From contig MAEX01000011.1 in the NCBI GenBank assembly GCA_002013415.1, positions 105,257-169,256 of the forward strand: 64,000 nucleotides of DNA. The letters are read 5' to 3'. Below are positions 1-7,447 of this stretch, in pieces. The translations under genes and the position numbers were made by a program. Position 1 is the stretch's first letter, and every line of letters begins with the position of its first letter. The stretch is from Mycobacterium sp. D16Q14. GTDB lineage: Bacteria; Actinomycetota; Actinomycetes; Mycobacteriales; Mycobacteriaceae. The notes under the pieces were generated by a model, which saw only the letters and a program-made list of their open reading frames with translations, searched no databases and was not told the origin of the DNA.

Positions 1-577
1 CAACCCCCACATCGTCACGCGCGGCATGCTGTTCCTCGGCAAGAACGTCGAGATCCACTGCACACCCGAGCTGGCCCGGATGGAGATCGGCCGATGGGTG
101 CACATCGGTGACGGAAACTCGTTACGTGCCCATGAGGGGTCCCTACGTCTGGGCGACAAGGTGGTGTTCGGGAAGGACAACGTCGTCAACGCGTACATCG
201 ACATCGAGTTCGGTGACTCCGCCCTCATGGCCGACTGGTGCTACGTGTGCGATTTCGACCACCGCATGGACGACATCACCTACCCGATCAAGGACCAGGG
301 CATCGCTAAATCCCCGGTGCGCATCGGGCCGGACACCTGGATCGCCACCAAGGTGACAGTCCTTCGCGACACGATTGTCGGCCGTGGTTGCGTGCTCGGC
401 GCCCATGCCGTAGTCAAGGGTGTGATCCCGGATTACTCGATCGCCGTTGGGGCGCCGGCCAGGGTCGTCAAGAACCGCAAGGTGGCCTGGGACGCCTCGG
501 CCGCGCAGCGTGCGCAACTAGCCGAGGCGCTGGCCGATATCGAACGCAAGAAGGCGGCCGCTAGCTCACCGGAGTGA
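1..577 (+). CDS. Hexapeptide-repeat acyltransferase, 5' end outside the window (Rv3034c-like)
   Basis: The reading frame is open from base 2, so the ATG at 26 is probably internal and the gene is cut by the window edge. The visible part shows isoleucine-patch repeats forming a left-handed beta helix and the usual closing segment of the family, with VRIGPDTWIA, GRGCVLGAHAVV and IAVGAPARVV. Such enzymes move an acyl group from acyl-CoA or acyl-ACP to a sugar or similar acceptor; the acceptor cannot be read from the sequence. The position beside the methylglucan genes matches Rv3034c of M. tuberculosis. Its last 17 bases overlap the end of the convergent reductase gene. Confidence 0.85.
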   Translation, partial: NPHIVTRGMLFLGKNVEIHCTPELARMEIGRWVHIGDGNSLRAHEGSLRLGDKVVFGKDNVVNAYIDIEFGDSALMADWCYVCDFDHRMDDITYPIKDQGIAKSPVRIGPDTWIATKVTVLRDTIVGRGCVLGAHAVVKGVIPDYSIAVGAPARVVKNRKVAWDASAAQRAQLAEALADIERKKAAASSPE

Positions 578-1007
578 GGGTGAACAGCGGAAAGACTCGC
601 GTGGTGCGCTTCGTGTACTCCGCGTAGGAAGGGAAGGCCGCCACGGCACGTTCCCACCAGGCGGCACGCGCGGTCTCGTCGGTGATCTCGTCAGCGCGCA
701 CTGTCTTCACGTTTTCTCCGTCGCGCAGGTCGATCAGGGCGTTGGCCCGCAGGTTCGCGACCCAGGCGGGATTCTTCGGCGCACCGCCGATAGAGCCGAC
801 CGCCAGGTACACGCCCTTGTGCTCGACGCGCATGAGCGGGGCCTTGCGGATCTGTCCCGATTTCACGCCGATGGTGTACAGCACCACGACGGGGATACCG
901 TCGAATGTGGTGCCCTCGGCTCCGCCGCTGGATTCGTAGATCTCGATCTGCTCGTCGACCCACTGCGGATTGGTGGCGATGTACTCGGAGGTGAAGTGGT
1001 TGCTCAC
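561..1007 (-). CDS. Nitroreductase/deazaflavin-dependent oxidoreductase family protein (Ddn-like, DUF385)
   Basis: The 148-residue product has the family pattern: an N-terminal helix, then VVLYTIGVKSGQIRKAPLMR, and the YLAVGSIGGAPKNPAWVANL stretch that in Ddn relatives binds coenzyme F420. Members are small split-barrel proteins that use F420 or sometimes FMN to reduce quinones and other substrates. The substrate here is unknown. The gene ends inside the 3' end of the convergent acyltransferase gene. A gap of only 33 bases separates it from the upstream SRPBCC gene on the same strand, so it may belong to the ArsR-controlled unit. Confidence 0.85.
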   Translation of the reverse strand: MSNHFTSEYIATNPQWVDEQIEIYESSGGAEGTTFDGIPVVVLYTIGVKSGQIRKAPLMRVEHKGVYLAVGSIGGAPKNPAWVANLRANALIDLRDGENVKTVRADEITDETARAAWWERAVAAFPSYAEYTKRTTRVFPLFTLTPVS

Positions 1008-1040
1008 CGTGGCTGCAACACAGCCGCGGGACGCCCTATT

Positions 1041-1541
1041 TCAGTCCAGGTCGCGCAGCAGGTCTTCGATGCGGTTGTAACTGACCTGCATACCGCCTTC
1101 CATGCCGGAGTTGATGTGTCCGTCGCGATGTTCCTTGGAGCTGTGCTGCACCAGGACCCGCATGGCGGTGACGCCATCGGCCTCATCCAGGGTGGTGGAG
1201 ACGAGCGCCTCGCAGTCGGGCACACCTTCGAACACCTCGGTGCTGACCAGTCGATGCGGCGCGTCGATCTCGCGGTACTCGCCGTGGAAGGCGACCTCCA
1301 TGTCCGGCTCGGACTCACACGGTTGGCTGACCACGTACTGCCACGTGCCACCGACCCGCAGATCGATGTCGCAGACCTGCCATCGTGCGGTCTCGAATCC
1401 CCACCAGCGCTTGACCAGCTCGGGTTCGGTGAGCGTGCGGAAAACTAACGCGGCCGGTGCGTCGAACGATCGGGTGATCAGAATTGTTGTGTCCGAGGGA
1501 AGTTCGACGGTGGCGCTGCCGTAGCGATTGCTAACTGTCAT
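1041..1541 (-). CDS. SRPBCC/AHSA1-domain protein
   Basis: The 166-residue protein has the START-like ligand-binding fold of the AHSA1 (Hsp90 ATPase activator homologue) group. It is recognised from ITRSFDAPAALVFRTLTEPE near the start, KRWWGFETARW, and a long C-terminal helix that ends in IEDLLRDLD. Bacterial proteins of this group are usually encoded next to an ArsR regulator, and their ligands are mostly unknown. Here the start ATG overlaps the stop of the upstream ArsR gene by four bases, so the two are translationally coupled. Confidence 0.85.
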   Translation of the reverse strand: MTVSNRYGSATVELPSDTTILITRSFDAPAALVFRTLTEPELVKRWWGFETARWQVCDIDLRVGGTWQYVVSQPCESEPDMEVAFHGEYREIDAPHRLVSTEVFEGVPDCEALVSTTLDEADGVTAMRVLVQHSSKEHRDGHINSGMEGGMQVSYNRIEDLLRDLD

Positions 1542-1876
1542 TCTATTTCCTCTTTCTTGAGTTCGGTGAGCAGATCGTCGAGTCGGTCGAGGCGCTGGTT
1601 CCAGGTGCGTTCGAACGCGGCCACCCAGTCGTGGACGGGCCGCAGGGCCGCACCGTTGACGCGATAGAAACGCTGCCGTCCATGTGAGCGCACCCGCACC
1701 AGATCCACGGCGCGGAGCACGCCCAGATGCTTGGACACCTGCGATTGGCCCATCCGGGTCCGCGTCACCAGTTCGTTCACGGTGACCTCGCCGGTACCGA
1801 TGGCGCCGAGAAGGTCACGCCGGCCCGCCTCGGCGATCGCGTTGAACGCGTCAGCGGTCGTGGGGGTGCGAGCCAT
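1538..1876 (-). CDS. ArsR-family winged-helix regulator
   Basis: The 112-residue protein is a single winged-helix domain. The recognition region is VTRTRMGQSQVSKHLGVLRA and the wing is HGRQRFYRVN. It lacks the ELCVCDL-type metal-binding motif, so it probably senses something other than arsenite-like metals. It is followed by the SRPBCC gene with a four-base overlap. No convincing Shine-Dalgarno sequence precedes the ATG, and a palindrome begins eight bases upstream of it, which suggests autoregulation. Confidence 0.88.
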   Translation of the reverse strand: MARTPTTADAFNAIAEAGRRDLLGAIGTGEVTVNELVTRTRMGQSQVSKHLGVLRAVDLVRVRSHGRQRFYRVNGAALRPVHDWVAAFERTWNQRLDRLDDLLTELKKEEIE

Positions 1877-1883
1877 GAACGAA

Positions 1884-1907
1884 ACATATGCCGATATAGG
1901 TATATGT
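1884..1907. promoter_or_regulatory. Palindrome upstream of the ArsR gene, likely its operator
   Basis: This 24-base inverted repeat has outer half sites ACATAT and ATATGT. Ten of the twelve positions in each half match the reverse complement. It is AT-rich in a GC-rich setting and lies directly before the ArsR start codon, where an autoregulatory operator is expected. Confidence 0.6.
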
Positions 1908-2006
1908 CAAGGCCTGGGTCATCGGAATCTCGGCGAACTGCGGTACCCTGAGCGCGTTGGCGATGCCGACAGAAATCAGTCAGTGCGGGGTAGTGGGAAG
2001 CTGAGT

Positions 2007-2843
2007 ATGGACAGGCCTATCAAGACCCGCCGTATCAAGTTTCGCTACCATCCGGGTTCGCTGGACCGTCATTTTGTGCAGGGTGACCTGGTATCGAGTC
2101 ACATGATGGCGATGCTGTCGGCGGTGTTTCCGGAGGGTGAGGAGTTCTTCATCCGGTCGGTCCGGCGCTACTCGGACCAGATCACCGATCCCGAACTCAA
2201 GAAGCAAGTGGCCGGGTTCATCGGCCAGGAGATGACCCACGGGCGCGAGCATCGTGAGCTCAACGAGCGCCTGCAGGAGATGGGATATCCCACCGCGTTC
2301 GTCGAGCGGCTGGCTCGCCGGATATTTAACTTCCAGACCCGGAACTACCCGCCGATCTACACGTTGGCCGTCACGGCCGCGTTGGAGCATTACACCGCGG
2401 TACTCGCGGAGACCCTGCTGACCGATCAACGCGCCCTGGACATGCTCGGCGAGGGCGAGGTGCGTTCCATGCTGCTGTGGCATGCCTTCGAAGAGGCTGA
2501 GCACCGTTGCGTCACATTCGACGTTTACCGCGCGGTCGGCGGTAGTGAGCGGCTGCGCATCTGGGTAATGAGGCGTACCACCATCGCGTTCATATACACC
2601 ACATTCTTTGAGACGGTGATCTCGCTGCTGCGTGACAAGGCCGCATACAACCCCGTCCGGCTGGTGAAAAGCATTGCGGCATTGCGGCACTTGCCGTTCC
2701 TGAGCCGCGAGGTGCGCCGCCGCATCGGTGAGTACAACCGTCCGGGATTCCACCCCAACGATTCCGACAACACCGAACTCATCGAGAAATGGCATGCCGA
2801 GCTTTTCGGGGAGAACGGGCAGCTGGCCGGGCACCTGCACTAG
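2007..2843 (+). CDS. Predicted metal-dependent hydrolase, PF10118 family (copy 1)
   Basis: The 278-residue product belongs to the COG3687/PF10118 family of helical proteins annotated as metal-dependent hydrolases, whose biochemical role is not established. Visible family features are IKTRRIKFRY at the start, QEMTHGREHRELNERL, TAALEHYTA, and LLWHAFEEAEH, which supply conserved His and Glu residues suited to a di-metal site. The ATG at 2007 was chosen because the family sequence begins there. The longer open frame upstream runs antisense through the ArsR gene. A closely related copy follows 67 bases downstream. Confidence 0.85.
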   Translation: MDRPIKTRRIKFRYHPGSLDRHFVQGDLVSSHMMAMLSAVFPEGEEFFIRSVRRYSDQITDPELKKQVAGFIGQEMTHGREHRELNERLQEMGYPTAFVERLARRIFNFQTRNYPPIYTLAVTAALEHYTAVLAETLLTDQRALDMLGEGEVRSMLLWHAFEEAEHRCVTFDVYRAVGGSERLRIWVMRRTTIAFIYTTFFETVISLLRDKAAYNPVRLVKSIAALRHLPFLSREVRRRIGEYNRPGFHPNDSDNTELIEKWHAELFGENGQLAGHLH

Positions 2844-2910
2844 GACCTGGCTCCACGCGTGTCGGTATCGCTGGTGATACTTGTGGGGAGACCGGCGGCG
2901 GGGTGAGGTG

Positions 2911-3750
2911 ATGGTGGAACGGGAAATCAAGACCAGGCGGATCAAGTTTCGTTATCCGGCCGGTTCCATGCGGCGTCACTATGTGCAGGACGACTTGGGG
3001 ATGAGTCACGTCGTGGCGGTGCTCTCGGGGGCTTTCCCCGAGGGTGAGGCGTTCATGATCCGCTCGGTGCGCGCGGTCGCCGATCAGATCACCGATCCGG
3101 AGCTCAAGAAGCAGGTGGCCGGGTTCATCGGCCAGGAGGCGACACACAGCCGTGAGCACCGTGAGCTCAACGAGCGCCTGCAGGAGATGGGCTATCCGAC
3201 CGCGTTCATCGATCGGGCGACTCGCAGGGGACTGGAAACGCGCACGCGCTACTCCTCGGCGAAGTACTGCCTTGCGATGACCGCGGCGCTGGAGCACTAC
3301 ACCGCGATTCTGGCCGAGACGCTCCTGGCCGATGAACGGGCCCAACAGATGTTGGGACAGGGTGAGGTTCGATCCATGCTGCTGTGGCACGCGCTGGAGG
3401 AATCTGAGCACCGTGCGGTGGCTTTCGATGTCTATCAGGCCGTCGGTGGTACTCACCGCATGCGGGTATTTGTCATGTGGTTCACCACATGTGGGTTCTT
3501 CTCGCTCGCCGCGTGTGCGTCGTTCATATCGTTAATTCGGGACCCGGACTTCTACAACCCCGGGATCTTCCTGCGTAGTGCCCTGCGATTGTTCCGCTCG
3601 CCCTTCTTCTCGCGCGAGGTGTTTCGGCGGCTAGCGTCATACAGCCGCAAGGACTTTCACCCGGATGACGTGGACAACACCGAACTCATCGCGAAGTGGA
3701 ATGCCGTGTTGTTTGGTGAGCAGGGGCAGATCGCCGACCACGTGCACTGA
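2911..3750 (+). CDS. Predicted metal-dependent hydrolase, PF10118 family (copy 2)
   Basis: This 279-residue paralogue shares long near-identical stretches with the gene before it, such as EIKTRRIKFRY, QVAGFIGQEATHSREH, TAALEHYTAILAETLLAD and LLWHALEESEH. The likely metal-binding His and Glu residues are kept. Copy 2 differs mainly in the hydrophobic segment near residues 185-210. Start choice is between ATG 2911 and GTG 2914; both follow GGTGAGG. The pair is a tandem duplication in one orientation and probably one transcription unit. Function is unknown. Confidence 0.85.
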   Translation: MVEREIKTRRIKFRYPAGSMRRHYVQDDLGMSHVVAVLSGAFPEGEAFMIRSVRAVADQITDPELKKQVAGFIGQEATHSREHRELNERLQEMGYPTAFIDRATRRGLETRTRYSSAKYCLAMTAALEHYTAILAETLLADERAQQMLGQGEVRSMLLWHALEESEHRAVAFDVYQAVGGTHRMRVFVMWFTTCGFFSLAACASFISLIRDPDFYNPGIFLRSALRLFRSPFFSREVFRRLASYSRKDFHPDDVDNTELIAKWNAVLFGEQGQIADHVH

Positions 3751-3781
3751 TTCTCAGTTCGTCGGGTCTGAGCGAGCCGGG

Positions 3782-4759
3782 CTACGCTGAATCAAGGAGG
3801 GGGGCGCCCCCCTGGCATAAACGTACAGCCGTGTCGATCACATCCCGCGAATTTCTGTCGTTCTGAGCCAGCTCCGTGCTCCACACCAGACAGGTTGGCA
3901 GGACGAAGTCGAGATCGTCTATAGGCAGGCACACTGTCTCTGCAGAGTGGTAGAGGTCAGAGGTCTCTCTGGCGCCTTCCGAGATGGGTGCTATCGCGAA
4001 TGCTCCGCCTGTGCTGATGGCTTCAGCGGCTGAAGAATGATCGGCGGGGTTGTGTCGTAATCGCTTGAGAAGGATTGTGGCCCTTAGTAGTCCATCTACC
4101 TGTCGTCGGTATTCGGTGTCGCTGTCACGCCGATCGGTGACGTAGTCGAGCTCGATGAGTTCTTCGAGGGAGATTGATGTACGCGCACCGTAGTCCGCTC
4201 TCGACAGCACTGCCCCTACGCTCTCTTGCCGAACAACGACGCTGCTCAATGTGGTGTTAGTTGGTGCTGACCGCGCGAAGCCGAACACCAAGTCTTTCCG
4301 CACTATCGCACCGATGGCTTCCTGGCTCCTTCGCCGTCGCCTGATCAGCGTCAGCCGCTCGGCGTAGAGCTCCTCGAGGCGCTCGAGCCTGGAGGACAGT
4401 TCTGGGTGGAGCCAGGGCGGTACGCCGTACCTAATTGTTTGACGGCTGAAGGCGAGATCATGTGACACAACATCCGGCAAGGCATCGAATTGGTGGAGTA
4501 TCTTCTCGGCGAGCGGGAGCAGTTTGACGCCTGACGGGGTTAGAACCACCCGGCGCGTATCGCGAATAAATAGCGTTGTTTTGAGTGTCCCTTCCATGGC
4601 GCGGATCCGCCGGCTAAGCGGAGGAACGGACATGTGAAGATCGGCCGCAGCACGAGTGAAGTTTAGCCTCGCTGCCACTGCGACGAAGCAGCGCAAGTCG
4701 TGTATCTCGAGGCCTCTTACATCCACGTTGCCGATTATATCCAAGTAAGGGATGGACAA
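3782..4759 (-). CDS. LysR-family transcriptional regulator
   Basis: The 325-residue protein has a LysR winged-helix domain at about residues 17-75 (LRCFVAVAARLNFTRAAADL, then MSVPPLSRRIRAMEGTLKTT) and a poorly conserved effector-binding region after it. The first 16 residues precede the usual family start, so a later start such as the GTG at V13 is possible. Base composition is less GC-rich than in the flanking genes, as in the porin cluster beyond. No divergent target lies within 300 bases, so the target is unclear. A perfect inverted repeat lies about 140 bases upstream. Confidence 0.85.
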   Translation of the reverse strand: MSIPYLDIIGNVDVRGLEIHDLRCFVAVAARLNFTRAAADLHMSVPPLSRRIRAMEGTLKTTLFIRDTRRVVLTPSGVKLLPLAEKILHQFDALPDVVSHDLAFSRQTIRYGVPPWLHPELSSRLERLEELYAERLTLIRRRRRSQEAIGAIVRKDLVFGFARSAPTNTTLSSVVVRQESVGAVLSRADYGARTSISLEELIELDYVTDRRDSDTEYRRQVDGLLRATILLKRLRHNPADHSSAAEAISTGGAFAIAPISEGARETSDLYHSAETVCLPIDDLDFVLPTCLVWSTELAQNDRNSRDVIDTAVRLCQGGAPLLDSA

Positions 4760-5263
4760 TTTTGCGGGCTCTGGCCATGAGTATCGATGAGGGCGCGGAT
4801 CGATTGATCACGTACCTCAATATTGGAGCGTCGGGAATGATCCGCCGACTGCTTGGAGGTATCAAACTGAATCGCACGCAATGTTGTTTGCTAAGTAATG
4901 ACTATTGCTCAGAAAGCAATAGTCATTTTATCGAGGGCGTTGCTGTGTGGCGATCAGCGTAATGGTCATTGACCTGTAATAACGCCATCTACCAGCTATC
5001 TCCAAGCAATCATGAATCGAGCATCTATGATCCTTGTCACACACCAATAATTTGCGGCCGTTATATTCGCTATATATCGTCCTCGCCAGTTGCCTGATGG
5101 ATGAACCGCGAAGTGCAAGACGGTGATACTGCGCGCTTCAAACATGTTGTAGGTGCTTCATGGGGGGCAACGGACATGTTTTCATTTTGAGTTGCCGTGC
5201 ATTTAGGTTATGTGAAGAGTTTTTCTAGTCGAGAATTTCGGAAAGGTGACGGGAAAGGTGACG
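4760..5263. other. AT-richer intergenic region between the LysR gene and the porin gene
   Basis: No convincing gene is seen in these roughly 500 bases. The stretch from about 4980 to 5220 is distinctly AT-rich for this genome and contains TTATATTCGCTATATATCG-type sequence. It must carry the promoters of both flanking genes. A TAGGTT hexamer at 5204-5209 could be the -10 box for the porin gene, which would give a leader of about 45 bases. The 13-bp inverted repeat at 4897-4927 is its most obvious structure. Confidence 0.6.
4897..4927. promoter_or_regulatory. Perfect 13-bp inverted repeat with a five-base loop
   Basis: The arms AATGACTATTGCT (4897-4909) and AGCAATAGTCATT (4915-4927) are exact reverse complements around the loop CAGAA, and TTA follows. 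It could be a regulator-binding site for the LysR protein or a hairpin terminator. The short T run and the distance from any 3' end make the operator reading slightly more likely. Confidence 0.55.
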
Positions 5264-5962
5264 ATGAATCCGCTAAAGAATTCAACTCGGCGATGGGGAT
5301 CGGCGCACACGGCTATCCGGGCGGTTTCGGGCCTCTTCGCGGTGTTGGCGATGCTCTCCACGAGCGCTGTGGCTGCGAATGCGCAGGGTCTGCCTGACTC
5401 GAATTTGCTTGATCGGACCGAAGATGGCTGGGGCATTGAAGTAAGCACTCTCGACGAGGAAGTTAACCCAGTTCCGAATCTGGCTGCGACGGCGTTTTCG
5501 AGGGAAGCATTCGTGCAGTTCACGGGTGTTGGAAAGATTAACGGTCAGGGAAGCAACCCCGTGACCTCAGCATCGCTCACCATCGGCTACCAGATGGGAT
5601 GCCAGATCGATCTAAGTCAGGGCATCACTTTGGGTGGGAGTGTAGGTGCTGGCGTGGGCGGTGGAGTCGGCGGGATCTTCGGTGGGCCGGGGCCGTTTGG
5701 TGCGGGCTTCGGCGCAGTGGGCGCGGGTGCGGGCATCAATGGAGGGTTGCAGTTCACATTGCGACCCGGCGGAATTGTCGCTATTCCGATGGACAGTATG
5801 GCTCTCAGAGGCAGTGAGGCGCGGTTGCGGGTGCGGAACATGCATATCAAGATCGACGCATGCGGAGGCCCGGTCACCGTTCGGTCTTTCACGCTGCTGA
5901 GTATCACGACCGATTTCACGCACTCCTCGTTGGCAACTTATGGCGAGCCCATTCAGATCTAG
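5264..5962 (+). CDS. MspA-family porin, glycine-rich variant
   Basis: The 232-residue product begins with an export signal that ends near VAANAQG and belongs to the MspA family of octameric outer-membrane porins. The evidence is SLTIGYQMG, matching the family's LELGYQIG strand, and the C-terminal LATYGEP, matching VTTYGEP. Between them, about residues 120-165, is a glycine-rich segment with GAGVGGGVGGIFGG. In MspA this part forms the constriction with its aspartates; none is visible here. Two cysteines (MGCQID and DACGG) could form a disulfide. ATG 5264 was chosen because GGGAAAGG lies five bases before it. Two secreted proteins follow on the same strand. Confidence 0.85.
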   Translation: MNPLKNSTRRWGSAHTAIRAVSGLFAVLAMLSTSAVAANAQGLPDSNLLDRTEDGWGIEVSTLDEEVNPVPNLAATAFSREAFVQFTGVGKINGQGSNPVTSASLTIGYQMGCQIDLSQGITLGGSVGAGVGGGVGGIFGGPGPFGAGFGAVGAGAGINGGLQFTLRPGGIVAIPMDSMALRGSEARLRVRNMHIKIDACGGPVTVRSFTLLSITTDFTHSSLATYGEPIQI

Positions 5963-6019
5963 TGTGGGCAAGCCTTTGGTCGCCAGAAGTTCAATTCCTG
6001 TAATGCGATTAGGAGCACT

Positions 6020-6433
6020 ATGCACAAGCTAGTAGCGAGGTCGGCGTTCGCGGTTATGTCGGTGAGCTTGGTTGGATTAGGGGTTGGTTCGGCGCTCGCT
6101 CACGCGGACCCGATACCAGCGCCTGCACCGGCGCCAGCGCCCAATCCATATCTCAATCCGTACAATTCCAGCGCGCCTGGGGCGGCGATTTATGGCGAGA
6201 TGAGCCCATATGCGGGGGGGCAGGCTCCAGGTGTTAGCTCGCCGCAGCCCGGCATCGTGCCGGGATACGTGCCCGGTGGTTTGGGTCCGCTGGCTAGCGA
6301 AATCAGCACGGGGTCAAGCGGATATCGTCCGGGGACGAATGCAACCCTTCCGGGATACATGACAGGTCTTCCTATGCCCGACTTCCCCGCGAATCACATT
6401 CAGGCACCGCCGCTAAAGCTCCCGGGCAACTAA
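6020..6433 (+). CDS. Small secreted proline/glycine-rich protein, unknown function
   Basis: The 137-residue product has a signal peptide of about 29 residues that ends in LAHADP. An alternating Pro-Ala stretch (PIPAPAPAPAPNP) follows, then a Gly/Pro/Ser/Tyr-rich sequence with no recognisable domain and no cysteine. TAGGAG before the ATG is a good ribosome-binding site. It lies 57 bases after the porin gene and one base before the next gene, so it is probably cotranscribed and may be a porin accessory or cell-wall protein. That role is inferred from position only. Confidence 0.75.
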   Translation: MHKLVARSAFAVMSVSLVGLGVGSALAHADPIPAPAPAPAPNPYLNPYNSSAPGAAIYGEMSPYAGGQAPGVSSPQPGIVPGYVPGGLGPLASEISTGSSGYRPGTNATLPGYMTGLPMPDFPANHIQAPPLKLPGN

Positions 6434-6434
6434 T

Positions 6435-7145
6435 ATGCAGCACGTAGGCCGGTTGAGTCAGATATTGGCCCACACCGTCCGTTGCATGGCGGTGTGTGTG
6501 GTTTCGCTTACCTTAGGTGGTGTCCAGGTAGGGATTGGAGGCAACGTGGCCAAAGCGTCGTCTCCAGCCCTCCGCGACTTGTCTGGCTGGTTGGCTGATC
6601 CACCGATCGATCCTCTACCGGACCCTAGTCCCGGACTGTTTCCTCCGGGAGGCTCGGCAACGCCGCGCGCCGAAGATGCTCCGGGCCAGCTACCGGCGCC
6701 TGTATCACCGGCGCCAGTTGATGATTCTGGTGCGCCACCGGCACCGGCTGACACTCGACCCGATGACCCGGCTTCGCCGCAGGATTGCCAGATCATTCGG
6801 TCCGCGTCCGGGAGAATCGACGCATTGGCGATCAGGATCGCTCCCGCCTCGGATCCTTTTCCAACGAAGGAATCAGGGGAGCTGGTTGTCGAGAGCGATC
6901 TTCGGTTGTTCAATAGCATCGTCAGCTTGGCGGTGAGCGCTAGTGTGAACCTTGAGAATGCCCGCGAGAAGAACAAGTTTGAAATGTTCAAAAACACGGT
7001 GATCGCGATGAGCACGCTGTACACCGAACGCCGCAGTCAGGACCTCACCAAGCCAGCCACTGCGGAATGGGCGGCTCGTCTGGCACAGCTTCTGGATTCT
7101 TGGTCCAAGGCCTACGCTCTGATCTTGAACAGCTGTTATATCTGA
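6435..7145 (+). CDS. Secreted protein with proline-rich linker and helical C-terminal domain, unknown function
   Basis: The 236-residue product starts with an export signal of about 41 residues (VCVVSLTLGGVQVGIGGNVA). A proline-rich linker to about residue 115 follows, then a domain predicted to be helical with ALAIRIAP, FNSIVSLAVSAS and WAARLAQLLDSWSKAYALIL. Two cysteines, one at the start of this domain (QDCQII) and one four residues from the C-terminus (NSCYI), could pair. No known family is recognised. The ATG lies one base after the stop of the preceding gene, so it is the third member of the porin unit. Confidence 0.7.
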   Translation: MQHVGRLSQILAHTVRCMAVCVVSLTLGGVQVGIGGNVAKASSPALRDLSGWLADPPIDPLPDPSPGLFPPGGSATPRAEDAPGQLPAPVSPAPVDDSGAPPAPADTRPDDPASPQDCQIIRSASGRIDALAIRIAPASDPFPTKESGELVVESDLRLFNSIVSLAVSASVNLENAREKNKFEMFKNTVIAMSTLYTERRSQDLTKPATAEWAARLAQLLDSWSKAYALILNSCYI

Positions 7146-7447
7146 TGTGGTGGGTGGCCTTTCATCACGAAACGCCAGATCATCCGAGTTCGGGCCGGCG
7201 GGCTGGGCTACGACAGGCGTGGCATGCACTGACCCTAAGTCCCGCTGGTGGCTTTGCGTTCGAATGGTTGCATGGGAACGAACATGGCATCGAAATAGAG
7301 TGATCGAAGATCTGTTCGCAATGATGGATGACCAGCGGGCCACCACCACCACACTTCTGAAGATCGGCCTGCAAGTCACCAGCCGAGCTGTTCACGAGTC
7401 GCTTTAACGACGCGCTCACCGTTCAGCTGATCGGGCCGCGTACGCGT
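7146..7447. other. Intergenic region between the porin unit and the reductase gene
   Basis: About 300 bases lie between two convergent genes. Short open frames are present, but none has a ribosome-binding site, a domain or a convincing amino acid composition. No clear terminator hairpin was seen. Confidence 0.5.

Noticed and set aside
3798..3813. Perfect 16-base G6/C6 palindrome at the convergent end of the LysR gene, possibly a terminator.
   Set aside because: It lies inside the last codons of the LysR gene, has no loop and no T run. Homopolymer GC palindromes are common in such DNA.
5241..5263. Near-duplicate GAAAGGTGACG before the porin start, considered as a regulatory repeat.
   Set aside because: It is more simply explained as the ribosome-binding site plus a short local duplication; only the second copy has the right spacing to the ATG.
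7147..7407. An 86-codon frame after the third porin-unit gene.
   Set aside because: No ribosome-binding site, unusual Trp/Arg-rich composition, and no recognisable domain.
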